DNA of 7,619 nt from contig DAOVMU010000068.1 in NCBI GenBank assembly GCA_030630585.1, forward strand, positions 1 to 7,619. The letters run 5' to 3'. Shown piece by piece: positions 1 through 6,232 of the stretch. Made by a program: the position numbers and the translations under genes. The notes below the pieces were generated by a model. The model had not been told where the DNA came from. It did not search any database and saw only the letters and a list, made by a program, of their open reading frames with translations. Numbering within the stretch: position 1 is the stretch's first letter; every line of letters begins with the position of its first letter. This DNA is from Candidatus Bathyarchaeota archaeon. Lineage in GTDB: Archaea > Thermoproteota > Bathyarchaeia > Bathyarchaeales > Bathycorpusculaceae.

Positions 1-2
1 CA

Positions 3-71
3 GAGATCGAAAAGGCACTCGAAAGTTTGGGAGCCAAAGGTAAGATAAAGATCGAAACCAGAGCTAGATGA
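3..71 (+). CDS. cdvB: C-terminal end of a probable ESCRT-III-like protein CdvB (5' truncated by window edge)
   Basis: The frame beginning at base 3 is open from the window edge to a TGA at 69-71 and encodes 22 residues. They contain EIEKALESLGAKGKIKIE, which looks like the last helix and wing strand of a winged-helix domain. In Crenarchaeota and relatives, CdvB carries such a C-terminal winged helix after its ESCRT-III core, and cdvB commonly lies immediately upstream of cdvC. Here the stop is 15 bases before the CdvC start, so the two are almost certainly one transcript. CdvB polymerises at the division site and is remodelled by CdvC. The ESCRT-III core and the MIT-interacting motif lie outside the window, so the identification rests on a short tail plus gene order. 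A different winged-helix protein remains possible. Confidence 0.6.
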   Translation, partial: EIEKALESLGAKGKIKIETRAR

Positions 72-86
72 GAAAGGTGAAAGTTT

Positions 87-1247
87 ATGGGTGCTTCTCA
101 GGAGCTTGAGAAATCCGCAACGAACTACGCTTTAGAAGCCGTCCGGTTGGATAAGCAAGGTTCAAGGGGCATGGCGATAACGATGTATCAGAAAGCCATA
201 GAAATCCTGCTGAAGCTTGTCCAGTTGTATCCAGAATACAAGCTGAACAAGGTTTACATACAGAGGGCGATAGCCTATCAGGAAAGAATAAAGGCGTTAC
301 AAGGCTCCGTTCCCGCCAGACCGCAGATTGAAGCGAATGGTGTTGAAAGCGCAAAAACTGCTGAAAGTGAAAAAGCAAGCTACGAGGAACTCATCGTCAA
401 GGAAAAACCCAACGTGAGATGGGGGGAGGTCGTTGGACTCGAACAAGCCAAAAAGGCGATAAAAGAGGCCATCGTTTATCCGGTTCAAAGACCAGATTTG
501 TTCCCGTTGGGGTGGCCTAGGGGAATCCTCCTTTTCGGACCGCCCGGTTGTGGAAAAACATTGATAGCGGCGGCGGTTGCCACAGAGATTGACGCCGCCT
601 TCATTTCGGTTGACGCTGCTTCGATAATGTCCAAGTGGCTGGGTGAAGCCGAACAGAACGTTGCCAGACTTTTTGGTTCAGCCAGAAAATCAGCTGTCGA
701 AGGGCGACCAGCCATAGTCTTCATTGATGAACTGGACTCTCTCATGGGACGGCACTCAAGTGAGGTTGGAGGCGAGGTCCGCATGAGGAACCAGTTTCTG
801 AAGGAGACGGACGGCGTTATCGATAAGGGTAAGAGACTCCACGTTTACATTATCGGCGCGACCAACAAGCCTTGGGATTTGGACTGGCCTTTCATAAGAA
901 GGTTTCAGAAGAGAATTCTGGTTCCGCTTCCAGACCATCACGCACGCTTGCTGATGCTCAAGCTTTACACGAGTAACCTGCAACTCGCTCCGGATGTTGA
1001 TCTGCACGAATTAGCCAGACTTTCAGAGGGGTTCTCAGGCAGCGACATAAAAGACACGTGTCAATCAGCACACCTAAGCGTCATCGGCGAATTCTTTGAG
1101 TCTGGTCAAGCAGCCGACAAACTAGCCAAGCCGAGAATGCTGAAAATGGACGACTTTAGGCACATACTGGGAGAGAGAAAACCAAGCGTTTCACTCGACA
1201 TGCTGGCTTCGTACAACAGATGGTTCGAAGCCTTCAAAGCCCTTTAG
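87..1247 (+). CDS. cdvC: CdvC / Vps4-like AAA+ ATPase of the archaeal ESCRT cell-division system
   Basis: This 386-residue protein has the complete CdvC architecture. Residues about 5-75 form an N-terminal three-helix MIT domain, which binds the MIT-interacting motif of CdvB. A low-complexity linker covers about 76-104. One AAA+ domain follows, with Walker A GPPGCGKT at 151-158, a pore-loop segment SKWLGEAE at 182-189, Walker B VFIDELD at 211-217 (catalytic E215), sensor 1 GATN at 257-260 and the paired arginine fingers R271-R272. It ends with a Vps4-type C-terminal helix finishing in FKAL, as I recall for the Sulfolobus protein. By family knowledge it is a cytosolic ATPase that forms hexamers and disassembles ESCRT-III filaments during division. 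The ATG at 87 is supported by GGTGA at 76-80, six bases upstream. No key residue is missing and the length is normal, so it should be active. Confidence 0.97.
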   Translation: MGASQELEKSATNYALEAVRLDKQGSRGMAITMYQKAIEILLKLVQLYPEYKLNKVYIQRAIAYQERIKALQGSVPARPQIEANGVESAKTAESEKASYEELIVKEKPNVRWGEVVGLEQAKKAIKEAIVYPVQRPDLFPLGWPRGILLFGPPGCGKTLIAAAVATEIDAAFISVDAASIMSKWLGEAEQNVARLFGSARKSAVEGRPAIVFIDELDSLMGRHSSEVGGEVRMRNQFLKETDGVIDKGKRLHVYIIGATNKPWDLDWPFIRRFQKRILVPLPDHHARLLMLKLYTSNLQLAPDVDLHELARLSEGFSGSDIKDTCQSAHLSVIGEFFESGQAADKLAKPRMLKMDDFRHILGERKPSVSLDMLASYNRWFEAFKAL

Positions 1248-1270
1248 AGGTGAAGCCAAAAGAGCCTAAG

Positions 1271-1375
1271 CCAGTTTAGGGTGGAAAGGTTTGGAGAAAC
1301 CCTCTCCTTTCTCATTTTGAAGAAACTCTCCTTTCTCCCTTCGGTTAATCTCCAAACCCCACAACCTTAAACTGG
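1271..1375. repeat. Large imperfect inverted repeat (27-base arms) in the convergent gap after cdvC
   Basis: Bases 1271-1297 and 1349-1375 are inverted copies. The outer eight bases (CCAGTTTA / TAAACTGG) and inner ten (GGTTTGGAGA / TCTCCAAACC) pair perfectly; the middle has mismatches, some of which could be G-U pairs in RNA. Pairing can extend inward through AACC (1298-1301) with GGTT (1343-1346) across a two-base bulge. The roughly 40-base loop is strongly pyrimidine-rich and contains CTCTCCTTTCTC twice. The gap lies between cdvC and a convergent regulator gene. Plausible readings are a structured 3' end or terminator for cdvC, a small RNA, or a short miniature-transposon-like element. No target-site duplication is visible at its borders. 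The structure is directly visible; its role is not. Confidence 0.75.
1302..1337. repeat. 12-base direct repeat CTCTCCTTTCTC in the hairpin loop
   Basis: CTCTCCTTTCTC occurs at 1302-1313 and again at 1326-1337, start to start 24 bases apart, inside the loop of the surrounding inverted repeat. TCTCC therefore occurs three times (once in each repeat and once at the start of the right arm), so GGAGA in the left arm (1293-1297) could pair with any of them and give alternative folds. Read as plus-strand RNA, the tracts are U/C-rich, the kind of composition associated with archaeal transcription termination. Read on the other strand they give AAAGGAG twice, which resembles a ribosome binding site. 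Neither role is demonstrated. Confidence 0.7.
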
Positions 1376-1395
1376 CGGAACCTGAAGCACCGCCA
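1373..1395. other. Small hairpin abutting the large inverted repeat
   Basis: TGGCGG at 1373-1378 and CCGCCA at 1390-1395 form a perfect six-base GC-rich stem with an 11-base loop. Its first three bases are also the outer end of the right arm of the larger hairpin, so the two structures compete for them. The rest of the gap up to 1475 shows no convincing structure or reading frame. Confidence 0.5.
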
Positions 1396-1475
1396 AACGC
1401 TTTGCTGAATATTTTCTGAACAAGAGGGTTAAAGGCGAATTCTCATTAACGCTTCAATCGTTGTTTTACCTATAG

Positions 1476-1955
1476 CTACTTTATTTCTTCGTTGAAGATT
1501 TTTTCCAAAGCTCCTTTGTTCACATGCAGCTTCTCAGAAATGTTTTTTATCCACTTTATGTAAGCTCTGAAAATGTTTCGCAAGATTTCTGCCTTCTCTC
1601 CTCGGGACAAGTCTTTCTCTTCGGCAAGCAACAAAGCAAACCACTTACCTACGTCTGAGAGTTGATAAGCTTTAACCCATACGATACGCCCCTCTTTTTC
1701 AATTTTCTCCATATACTCACTCAAAACCCCAAGCTTGGTTAACGACTTTAAATTTCCAATAATCGTCTTGTTAGAATAAGCAAGCTTTCTAACAAGGTCC
1801 TTTTGATAAATTATATTTGAAATACCTTGGCTGAGTGAAAATCTTAAAATATCAACAGCTGCCTTTGAACCAAAAATCGCACCTAATATTTTATTTTTCT
1901 GTTCTGTTGGGAGAAACACTACATACGGATGTAAGTCTACGTTCAAATCGCTCAC
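1476..1955 (-). CDS. Winged-helix DNA-binding transcriptional regulator (archaeal type)
   Basis: This 159-residue, predicted cytosolic protein has no membrane segment. Residues about 30-105 read as a winged helix-turn-helix: helix 1 around 30-43 (KAAVDILRFSLS), the SNKTIIGNLKSL recognition helix at 61-72, and a charged wing IEKEGRIVWVKAYQLS at 85-100. The following DVGKWFALLLAEE and a C-terminal helical stretch (about 118-157) are probably for dimerisation. ArsR/MarR-like one-domain regulators of this shape are very common in archaea; I see no metal-binding cysteines and cannot name a ligand. The start is GTG at 1955 with no ribosome binding site, while a TATA-like box is centred about 27 bases upstream, which suggests a leaderless transcript. 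It is divergent from the first nucleotidyltransferase gene, whose promoter it could control, and convergent with cdvC. Confidence 0.85.
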   Translation of the reverse strand: MSDLNVDLHPYVVFLPTEQKNKILGAIFGSKAAVDILRFSLSQGISNIIYQKDLVRKLAYSNKTIIGNLKSLTKLGVLSEYMEKIEKEGRIVWVKAYQLSDVGKWFALLLAEEKDLSRGEKAEILRNIFRAYIKWIKNISEKLHVNKGALEKIFNEEIK

Positions 1956-1977
1956 TCTGAAAGTGTCTACCCCTAAC

Positions 1978-1987
1978 TTATTTTAAA
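1978..1987 (-). promoter_or_regulatory. TATA-like box of the winged-helix regulator gene
   Basis: On the minus strand this reads TTTAAAATAA. Its centre is about 27 bases from the GTG at 1955, the usual distance from an archaeal TATA box to the transcription start. Together with the absence of a ribosome binding site, this fits a leaderless mRNA starting at or next to the GTG. Confidence 0.55.
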
Positions 1988-2013
1988 CATTGCGGCTGTT
2001 TCCGAGCAGTAGG

Positions 2014-2022
2014 CTTTTTAAG
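2014..2022 (+). promoter_or_regulatory. TATA-like box of the first nucleotidyltransferase gene
   Basis: CTTTTTAAG is centred about 27 bases before the GTG at 2045, and no ribosome binding site separate from the start codon is present, so a leaderless transcript is likely. The two divergent TATA boxes lie about 27 bases apart (1987 to 2014), which leaves room for one shared regulator-binding site between them. Confidence 0.55.
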
Positions 2023-2044
2023 GTTTCAACGAAACTCTATCAAG

Positions 2045-3082
2045 GTGTTTCAAACGGTTATCCCGAAAAATTGGGTTCCAACTGATGGAGACACATTCGT
2101 AACCAAAGAGGGATTTATATTTAATGTGTTCGGATATGAACACCCAAGCAACCGGGTTTTCTCCTTCCTGAAATATATTCCCTCTAAATTCAAGACGCTT
2201 TTCCATGTCCGCTTTTTAGAAAGAACATGGAAGTACGGAAGACTGAAACTTTTCCGAGCTGAAAAACTTTACACAGCACAAAATTATCAAACGTTCCTTG
2301 AGACTTTTCGAAACAAGTTCCCAAATTATGCTTACTTTTGTCCATTTAGGGAAAAAGAAGTGATTAGCACACCGCTGAGTTCCATTAAAAAAGTTTATGT
2401 TCCCAGGGAATGCTTGCGTTCCCTAACAAGAATCAAAAGAAAGGATAGCTTGCAGCAGATGACCCTGAATCTTATTGATTTACTATCTAGCAAATCAGGC
2501 ATTACTGTAGAGGATTTCGGCGTTCACGGCTCCATTGCTTTGAATATGCACACGCCACAGTCAGATATAGACATTGTTGTGTATGGAGCGCAAAACCTTC
2601 GTAAGCTAGAGAAAGCAATAGATAAGCTTGTCAAAACTGGAACATTAATCTATGTATTTAACAATCGTTTAGATGCTGCTAGACGATATAAGGGACGATA
2701 TTTAAACAAACTTTTCATGTATAACGCGGTTCGCAAACCAGAAGAGGTCAATTCGAAATATGGAATACACAAGTATTCGCCAGTGGTCCACGTTAAGTTT
2801 CATTGCACGGTTAAAGATGATAGCGAAGCCGTGTTTCGGCCAGCGATCTACAAAATTGAAAACTACAAGCCTGACGATGCATCTTCAACACTTTCTGGAG
2901 ACAAAATTCCAAAACTTGTGGTTTCCATGATCGGATGCTACAGAAACGTTGCCAAAAAAGGAGATAAAATTGTGGTTTCAGGGATGCTGGAATACGTTGA
3001 AAACATTGAAACAGGTGAAGTCTTTCATCAAGTGGTTGTTGGAACGGCAGCGAACGAGGATGAGTACATTTGGCCACTTTAA
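2045..3082 (+). CDS. Nucleotidyltransferase-fold protein, COG1665-like (copy 1)
   Basis: This 345-residue protein probably belongs to the archaeal family often labelled predicted nucleotidyltransferase or DNA polymerase beta-like (COG1665 from memory). Two parts are recognisable. An N-terminal segment at about 15-47 ([22 protein letters not shown]) is shared with both neighbouring copies. A catalytic nucleotidyltransferase core has the GS motif at 162-163 (GVHGS) and the metal-binding pair D174 and D176 (SDIDIVVYG). A later [14 protein letters not shown] block (256-269) aligns with the other copies and may supply the third acidic residue. The last about 50 residues (SGMLEYVEN, then HQVVVGT) form a conserved C-terminal module. 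The family should transfer a nucleotide to an unknown acceptor. GTG at 2045 is the only start before the conserved N-terminal block and fits a leaderless mRNA. It overlaps the next gene by 13 bases. Confidence 0.8.
   Translation: MFQTVIPKNWVPTDGDTFVTKEGFIFNVFGYEHPSNRVFSFLKYIPSKFKTLFHVRFLERTWKYGRLKLFRAEKLYTAQNYQTFLETFRNKFPNYAYFCPFREKEVISTPLSSIKKVYVPRECLRSLTRIKRKDSLQQMTLNLIDLLSSKSGITVEDFGVHGSIALNMHTPQSDIDIVVYGAQNLRKLEKAIDKLVKTGTLIYVFNNRLDAARRYKGRYLNKLFMYNAVRKPEEVNSKYGIHKYSPVVHVKFHCTVKDDSEAVFRPAIYKIENYKPDDASSTLSGDKIPKLVVSMIGCYRNVAKKGDKIVVSGMLEYVENIETGEVFHQVVVGTAANEDEYIWPL
3056..3064 (+). promoter_or_regulatory. Ribosome binding site of the second nucleotidyltransferase gene
   Basis: GAGGATGAG lies inside the 3' end of copy 1 and ends five bases before the TTG at 3070. 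An in-frame TGA at 3061-3063 excludes any earlier start for copy 2, and the conserved N-terminal block begins only a few codons after the TTG. This makes TTG the only sensible start. Confidence 0.55.
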
Positions 3083-4137
3083 GGCTTAGAGACCGCGACG
3101 CAATCATCACAAAAGAAGGCTTAGTTTTCCGTGTTTTCGGATACTCTCATCCGTCAAACGTCTACATTTGTGATGCCGAATACGCACCAGCAGAGATCTT
3201 CAAATCGGACAATCCAAAAGCGTTCAGAAACAAGGGACAGCACGTTTTCTACAAATTTTACGAAGATGAGGGCGGGAAGTTTATCCAAAACAACTTTCCG
3301 CAATACATGATTTTCCATGAGATGCTTCGTAAGAAAGTTATAGGAGTTAATCACAGCAACATTGCAAGGGTGCGAAAACCTGACGAGGAGCTTAGGAAGT
3401 TAATTGAAACGAAACCGAAAGATGAACTCATTGCAGCTTCGCAAAAGGTTCTGGAATTCACGACGCAACGCTCTAGTTTGTCAACGAAAAATTTCGGCGT
3501 GTTCGGCTCTATGCTTCATGGATTTCATCATCCGAAGTTTTCCGACATAGACTTCATCATTTATGGGAGAAAAAACACGGTTAGGCTATGTGAAGCCTTG
3601 CAAGAATGGTATGGGGTTGATTCTTCTCCGCTTAAGAACGAGTTTGAAACCGATGAGTCGGTTGAGGGAAAGCGTTGGAAATTCCAAAATTACGGTCCAA
3701 AAGCGTATGTGTGGCATCAACGAAGAAAAATGATTTATGCATTGTTCAACGACGAGAAGACCGGGAGAGTTATCAAGACAGAGTTCGAACCTGTGAAACG
3801 TTGGGAAGAAATCAGTAACGCATATGACTCTGAGGTAAGAATCGTGCAGAGGGGCTGGACTAAAATGCTTGCATGTGTGGTGGAAGATTGGGATGCTCCT
3901 TTTATTCCATCAATTTATGGCGTGGAATCCCTAAAAGTCTTAAATGGAAAAGATGGCATTGAGGCGGGGCGCGTCATTTCTTACATGGAAGAGTTTCGAA
4001 TGCAGGCACGCAAAGATGAGACAATTTATGTTGAAGGTAATCTGGAAGAGGTCGTAACCCCTAAAGGAAACTTCTACCAGGTTGCATTGACCTACTGTCC
4101 GAGATACTATGAGCAGGTTTTGAAAGTTGTATCTTGA
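3070..4137 (+). CDS. Nucleotidyltransferase-fold protein, COG1665-like (copy 2)
   Basis: This 355-residue paralogue of the flanking copies opens with [24 protein letters not shown] (7-30), the same N-terminal block as copy 1. The catalytic core has GVFGS (143-147) and the two aspartates D159 and D161 in SDIDFIIYG. Compared with its neighbours it carries a slightly longer HHPKFSDID turn before the aspartates and a charged insert at about 185-250. The [18 protein letters not shown] stretch (269-286) matches the conserved later block, and YVEGNLEEV (320-328) the C-terminal module. The TTG start overlaps the end of copy 1, so the two are co-transcribed and translation may be coupled. The protein is clearly diverged from copy 1, so this is not a recent duplication. 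Nucleotide and acceptor are unknown. Its stop is only three bases from the stop of the convergent copy 3, so the 3' ends of the two transcripts must overlap. Confidence 0.8.
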   Translation: MATLRLRDRDAIITKEGLVFRVFGYSHPSNVYICDAEYAPAEIFKSDNPKAFRNKGQHVFYKFYEDEGGKFIQNNFPQYMIFHEMLRKKVIGVNHSNIARVRKPDEELRKLIETKPKDELIAASQKVLEFTTQRSSLSTKNFGVFGSMLHGFHHPKFSDIDFIIYGRKNTVRLCEALQEWYGVDSSPLKNEFETDESVEGKRWKFQNYGPKAYVWHQRRKMIYALFNDEKTGRVIKTEFEPVKRWEEISNAYDSEVRIVQRGWTKMLACVVEDWDAPFIPSIYGVESLKVLNGKDGIEAGRVISYMEEFRMQARKDETIYVEGNLEEVVTPKGNFYQVALTYCPRYYEQVLKVVS

Positions 4138-4140
4138 AAT

Positions 4141-5160
4141 TTATGCCAATATCATATGATCTGACGGTTTGTTCCCTAGTAAGAGTCTGAAATATTCACG
4201 ATTTTGCCTAGCGTCTAGAACATGCTCAACTTTTCCCTGTGCAATGACAACTTCGCCTATTCTGGCTTGTTCACAGAATCTCCCACGAAAAGATGCAATC
4301 TCTTCTACTGACTCTATTTGAGGGCCTTCAAGAACTCGCACATCGCTGACTCTATAAACGCACGGTGTCAGAATTGACTCTGAATCGTCCACAACTGTAG
4401 CCTCAACTCTTGCGTAGCCAACATTCACGTAGCGGATATCCCCATAGTTCTCGTCAACTTCACTCCAATCCTTCACAAAACGAATGAAATAGTCCCTGTG
4501 CAAAAATTTTCCTTGCAAAACCTTTCTAGATTCGCTTCGAACGAAGTCTTCGTAGCTCATCAGAGTATCCTTCGAACGAAAACCGAATAGGACTTCCAAA
4601 TCTTTCTGAGTGTAGGACTTAAAAGGGCCATTTTTTTTGCTTAATAGGTTTTTAAGGGCGGAGTGAACCTTTCGGCAGTTTTCAGAACCAGAAATGATGG
4701 GGTCGATATCAGAACTTGGTGTATGAAGCCCCACCATAATTGAGCCAGAAATACCAATCGCATTCCATGGAATATTCGCTGTCTCTTTTACCAGTTTGGC
4801 AAGCTGCAGAGCGAGGTTTTCAAGCTTATCTAGGCTGCTAGAACTGCGAAGCTCTCGAAGCTTCTCAGCGGGCTTGTAATGTTTTTTGACTGCATCTACA
4901 GAAACTTCGCCGAGTATTTCATCAAAAATGGAATTGTAATGAAGGTATTGAGAAAATCTCTCCTCTAATAGTGCGTAACGCTTTGAAAGGGAGTAAACTT
5001 TTCTATAACGTTTGCTATTCCTTTTTCTTTCGCCTTTCTCGTCTGGAAAATAGCGCAGAAACGCAATTATTCGGTTTGGCGGATGTATTAGGCCTTTCAC
5101 ATCAAATATTAAACTTTCAAAGGTTTCTACAAAGTCTCCTTCTCGCGCTTTGAATAGCAT
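4141..5160 (-). CDS. Nucleotidyltransferase-fold protein, COG1665-like (copy 3)
   Basis: This 339-residue protein looks, of the three, most like the canonical archaeal family. The N-terminal block GDFVETFESLIFDVKGLIHP (8-27) is followed by PNRIIAFLRYFPD. The catalytic core has GISGS (136-140) and aspartates D151 and D153 in HTPSSDIDPIISG; the proline directly after the second aspartate is unusual. VEATVVDDSESILTPCVY (252-269) may give the third acidic residue. FRGRFCEQARIGEVVIAQGK (291-310) leads into the C-terminal module. I chose the ATG at 5160, which places the conserved block seven residues in; a GTG at 5175 would add five residues. It follows the ECF-S-like gene by 21 bases (six from the GTG) on the same strand, so the two are probably an operon driven from about 6150-6185. 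Substrates are unknown. Confidence 0.85.
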   Translation of the reverse strand: MLFKAREGDFVETFESLIFDVKGLIHPPNRIIAFLRYFPDEKGERKRNSKRYRKVYSLSKRYALLEERFSQYLHYNSIFDEILGEVSVDAVKKHYKPAEKLRELRSSSSLDKLENLALQLAKLVKETANIPWNAIGISGSIMVGLHTPSSDIDPIISGSENCRKVHSALKNLLSKKNGPFKSYTQKDLEVLFGFRSKDTLMSYEDFVRSESRKVLQGKFLHRDYFIRFVKDWSEVDENYGDIRYVNVGYARVEATVVDDSESILTPCVYRVSDVRVLEGPQIESVEEIASFRGRFCEQARIGEVVIAQGKVEHVLDARQNREYFRLLLGNKPSDHMILA

Positions 5161-5181
5161 GATTTTACATTCCACTGAACA

Positions 5182-6138
5182 CTATTCACGTTTTCTTGAT
5201 AGTAATCCGGCTCTGTGTAAGGCCATCAATAAGCCTACCCCGATTATCGTGGCAATGACCGTCATAAGTAACCTTTCAGCTGCTGATACTGGAACCATGT
5301 ACATGAAGAGTGAAGGAACATCCGGAAGTCCCAAAGGATCCAAAAAGTATTCCTGAATAACCTCAAACGGAATAAATACATCAATAACTCCAATGAAAAT
5401 TAGATTTCCAAGCATGTGATCCGATATGATACCGCAGTAGCCTACCAAGAAAGTGGAAGAAATGAACGAAAATTTACCTCCACCAAAGATTCCGTACAAT
5501 ACGAAAATTGCCCCAATTATGTATAGGGGAAGCGAAAAGTAGGGTAGCATCCATATTTCTTCGCTTATGTAAGGCTTAGAAAATAGATAGGCAAAAACTA
5601 TCAAAATTATTCCCAGAAATATGCGACTTGGTTTAAATTGCCACCCTTCTTTTTTCAATCCAATTTCATTAAAAGATTTGGCAGTCCATTTTCTTGTAAT
5701 TAGGATAGCAAAGAATCCTGCGATATGCAAAATTGGGTACAACGGAGCTTGCAGACCAACCCACGTCAAGTACCACCCGGCAATTAACGCGCCTAATATA
5801 GCGACAGCCGCGATCCAACCAGGAATTTCAACCCTTTCCATTACTTTCTTAGATGTAAGGAAACCTGCAATCATTGCCGAAACGGCAGGGGCGAAAGATG
5901 TGAGAAAGGTAAAGGGGCTACCAGAGGTTAAAAGCCCGCCCATTAAGGCGGCTAGGAAGCCTAAATATGGTCCTATAACCATTCCGTAAACAGGGGCAAT
6001 TGCAGCGTCAAATTTTATTTCGGAACCGGGAACTCCTATTATTGGTATTCCTGGAACAAACTTAATTATTATTACTGATAACGCTGAGAAAATAGCTAGA
6101 AAGGCAACATTTCTTGTGGTAAGCTTCAAGCTTGACAT
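5182..6138 (-). CDS. Polytopic membrane protein resembling an ECF transporter S component (substrate unknown)
   Basis: The 318-residue product is very hydrophobic, with about eight or nine membrane segments (roughly 11-28, 45-70, 78-95, 108-126, 131-147, 172-187, 200-218, 226-250 and 280-305). The N-terminal pattern RNVAFLAIFSALSVIIIKF followed by FDAAIAPVYGMVIGPYLGFLAALMGGLL resembles S components of energy-coupling-factor transporters, which bind vitamins or other cofactors in the membrane. The ending PVSAAERLLMTVIATIIGVGLLMAL also fits. Usual S components are near 200 residues with six segments, so the middle (about 105-220) looks like an insertion, or this is a different family. No ECF ATPase or T component lies in the window. 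The ATG at 6138 is chosen because AGGTG sits six bases upstream; the GTG at 6147 lies inside that ribosome binding site. It probably forms an operon with nucleotidyltransferase copy 3. Confidence 0.65.
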   Translation of the reverse strand: MSSLKLTTRNVAFLAIFSALSVIIIKFVPGIPIIGVPGSEIKFDAAIAPVYGMVIGPYLGFLAALMGGLLTSGSPFTFLTSFAPAVSAMIAGFLTSKKVMERVEIPGWIAAVAILGALIAGWYLTWVGLQAPLYPILHIAGFFAILITRKWTAKSFNEIGLKKEGWQFKPSRIFLGIILIVFAYLFSKPYISEEIWMLPYFSLPLYIIGAIFVLYGIFGGGKFSFISSTFLVGYCGIISDHMLGNLIFIGVIDVFIPFEVIQEYFLDPLGLPDVPSLFMYMVPVSAAERLLMTVIATIIGVGLLMALHRAGLLSRKRE

Positions 6139-6144
6139 TAGAGA

Positions 6145-6149
6145 CACCT
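6145..6149 (-). promoter_or_regulatory. Ribosome binding site deciding the ECF-S-like start
   Basis: The minus strand reads AGGTG, then TCTCTA, then ATG at 6138. This spacing is ideal, and the GTG within the motif is therefore more likely part of the binding site than the initiator. Confidence 0.65.
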
Positions 6150-6186
6150 GTGTAATTAAGGTAATAGCTATGTAATTTTTTACACA
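6149..6186. promoter_or_regulatory. Divergent promoter region with 7-base inverted repeat (possible operator)
   Basis: TGTGTAA at 6149-6155 and TTACACA at 6180-6186 are perfect inverted copies separated by 24 bases. GTAAT recurs at 6152, 6161 and 6172. The minus strand reads TAAAAAATTA at about 6174-6183, a TATA-like box whose start point would fall near 6152, just ahead of the ribosome binding site of the ECF-S-like gene. One half of the repeat overlaps that box and the other covers the predicted start point, a layout expected of an operator. The AT-richness makes chance matches easy. Confidence 0.4.
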
Positions 6187-6189
6187 ACG

Positions 6190-6197
6190 TTAATAAG
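6190..6197 (+). promoter_or_regulatory. TATA-like box of the CitG-like gene
   Basis: TTAATAAG is centred about 27 bases before 6220, which would give a short leader containing the strong ribosome binding site at 6221-6229. A second weaker candidate, CTATACT at 6203-6209, would instead start transcription close to the TTG at 6233. Confidence 0.4.
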
Positions 6198-6220
6198 ACT
6201 TTCTATACTGAGGATGTACA

Positions 6221-6229
6221 GGGGAGGTG
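6221..6229 (+). promoter_or_regulatory. Strong ribosome binding site of the CitG-like gene
   Basis: GGGGAGGTG closely matches the complement of the archaeal 16S 3' end. The GTG at 6227 is part of this motif, so the TTG at 6233, five bases after GGAGG, is the better start. Confidence 0.65.
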
Positions 6230-6232
6230 CTC

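Noticed and set aside
85..1007. Four open minus-strand frames of 63-99 codons opposite cdvC
   Set aside because: cdvC is unmistakable in the other strand; the antisense products are compositionally odd and match nothing I recognise.
1244..1315. A 23-codon minus-strand ATG frame preceded by AAAGGAG inside the hairpin loop
   Set aside because: The product has no recognisable character, the frame runs into the end of cdvC, and the ribosome-binding-like motif is simply the complement of the pyrimidine repeat.
1271..1375. The large inverted repeat as a recently inserted transposable element
   Set aside because: No flanking target duplication is visible and only one copy is in the window, so mobility cannot be claimed; it is listed only as a structure of unknown role.
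1376..1475. A tRNA or other known RNA gene in the gap after the hairpin
   Set aside because: No cloverleaf, TTCGA-type arm or CCA end can be built, and apart from the small hairpin at 1373-1395 the stretch has no consistent structure.
2045..4137. The nucleotidyltransferase pair as an MNT/HEPN toxin-antitoxin system
   Set aside because: The proteins are about 350 residues with extra N- and C-terminal domains, both are nucleotidyltransferases, and no HEPN RxxxxH protein is present.
5621..5989. A 122-codon plus-strand frame opposite the ECF-S-like gene
   Set aside because: It is antisense to a clear membrane-protein gene, has no ribosome binding site, and its product looks like a shadow translation.
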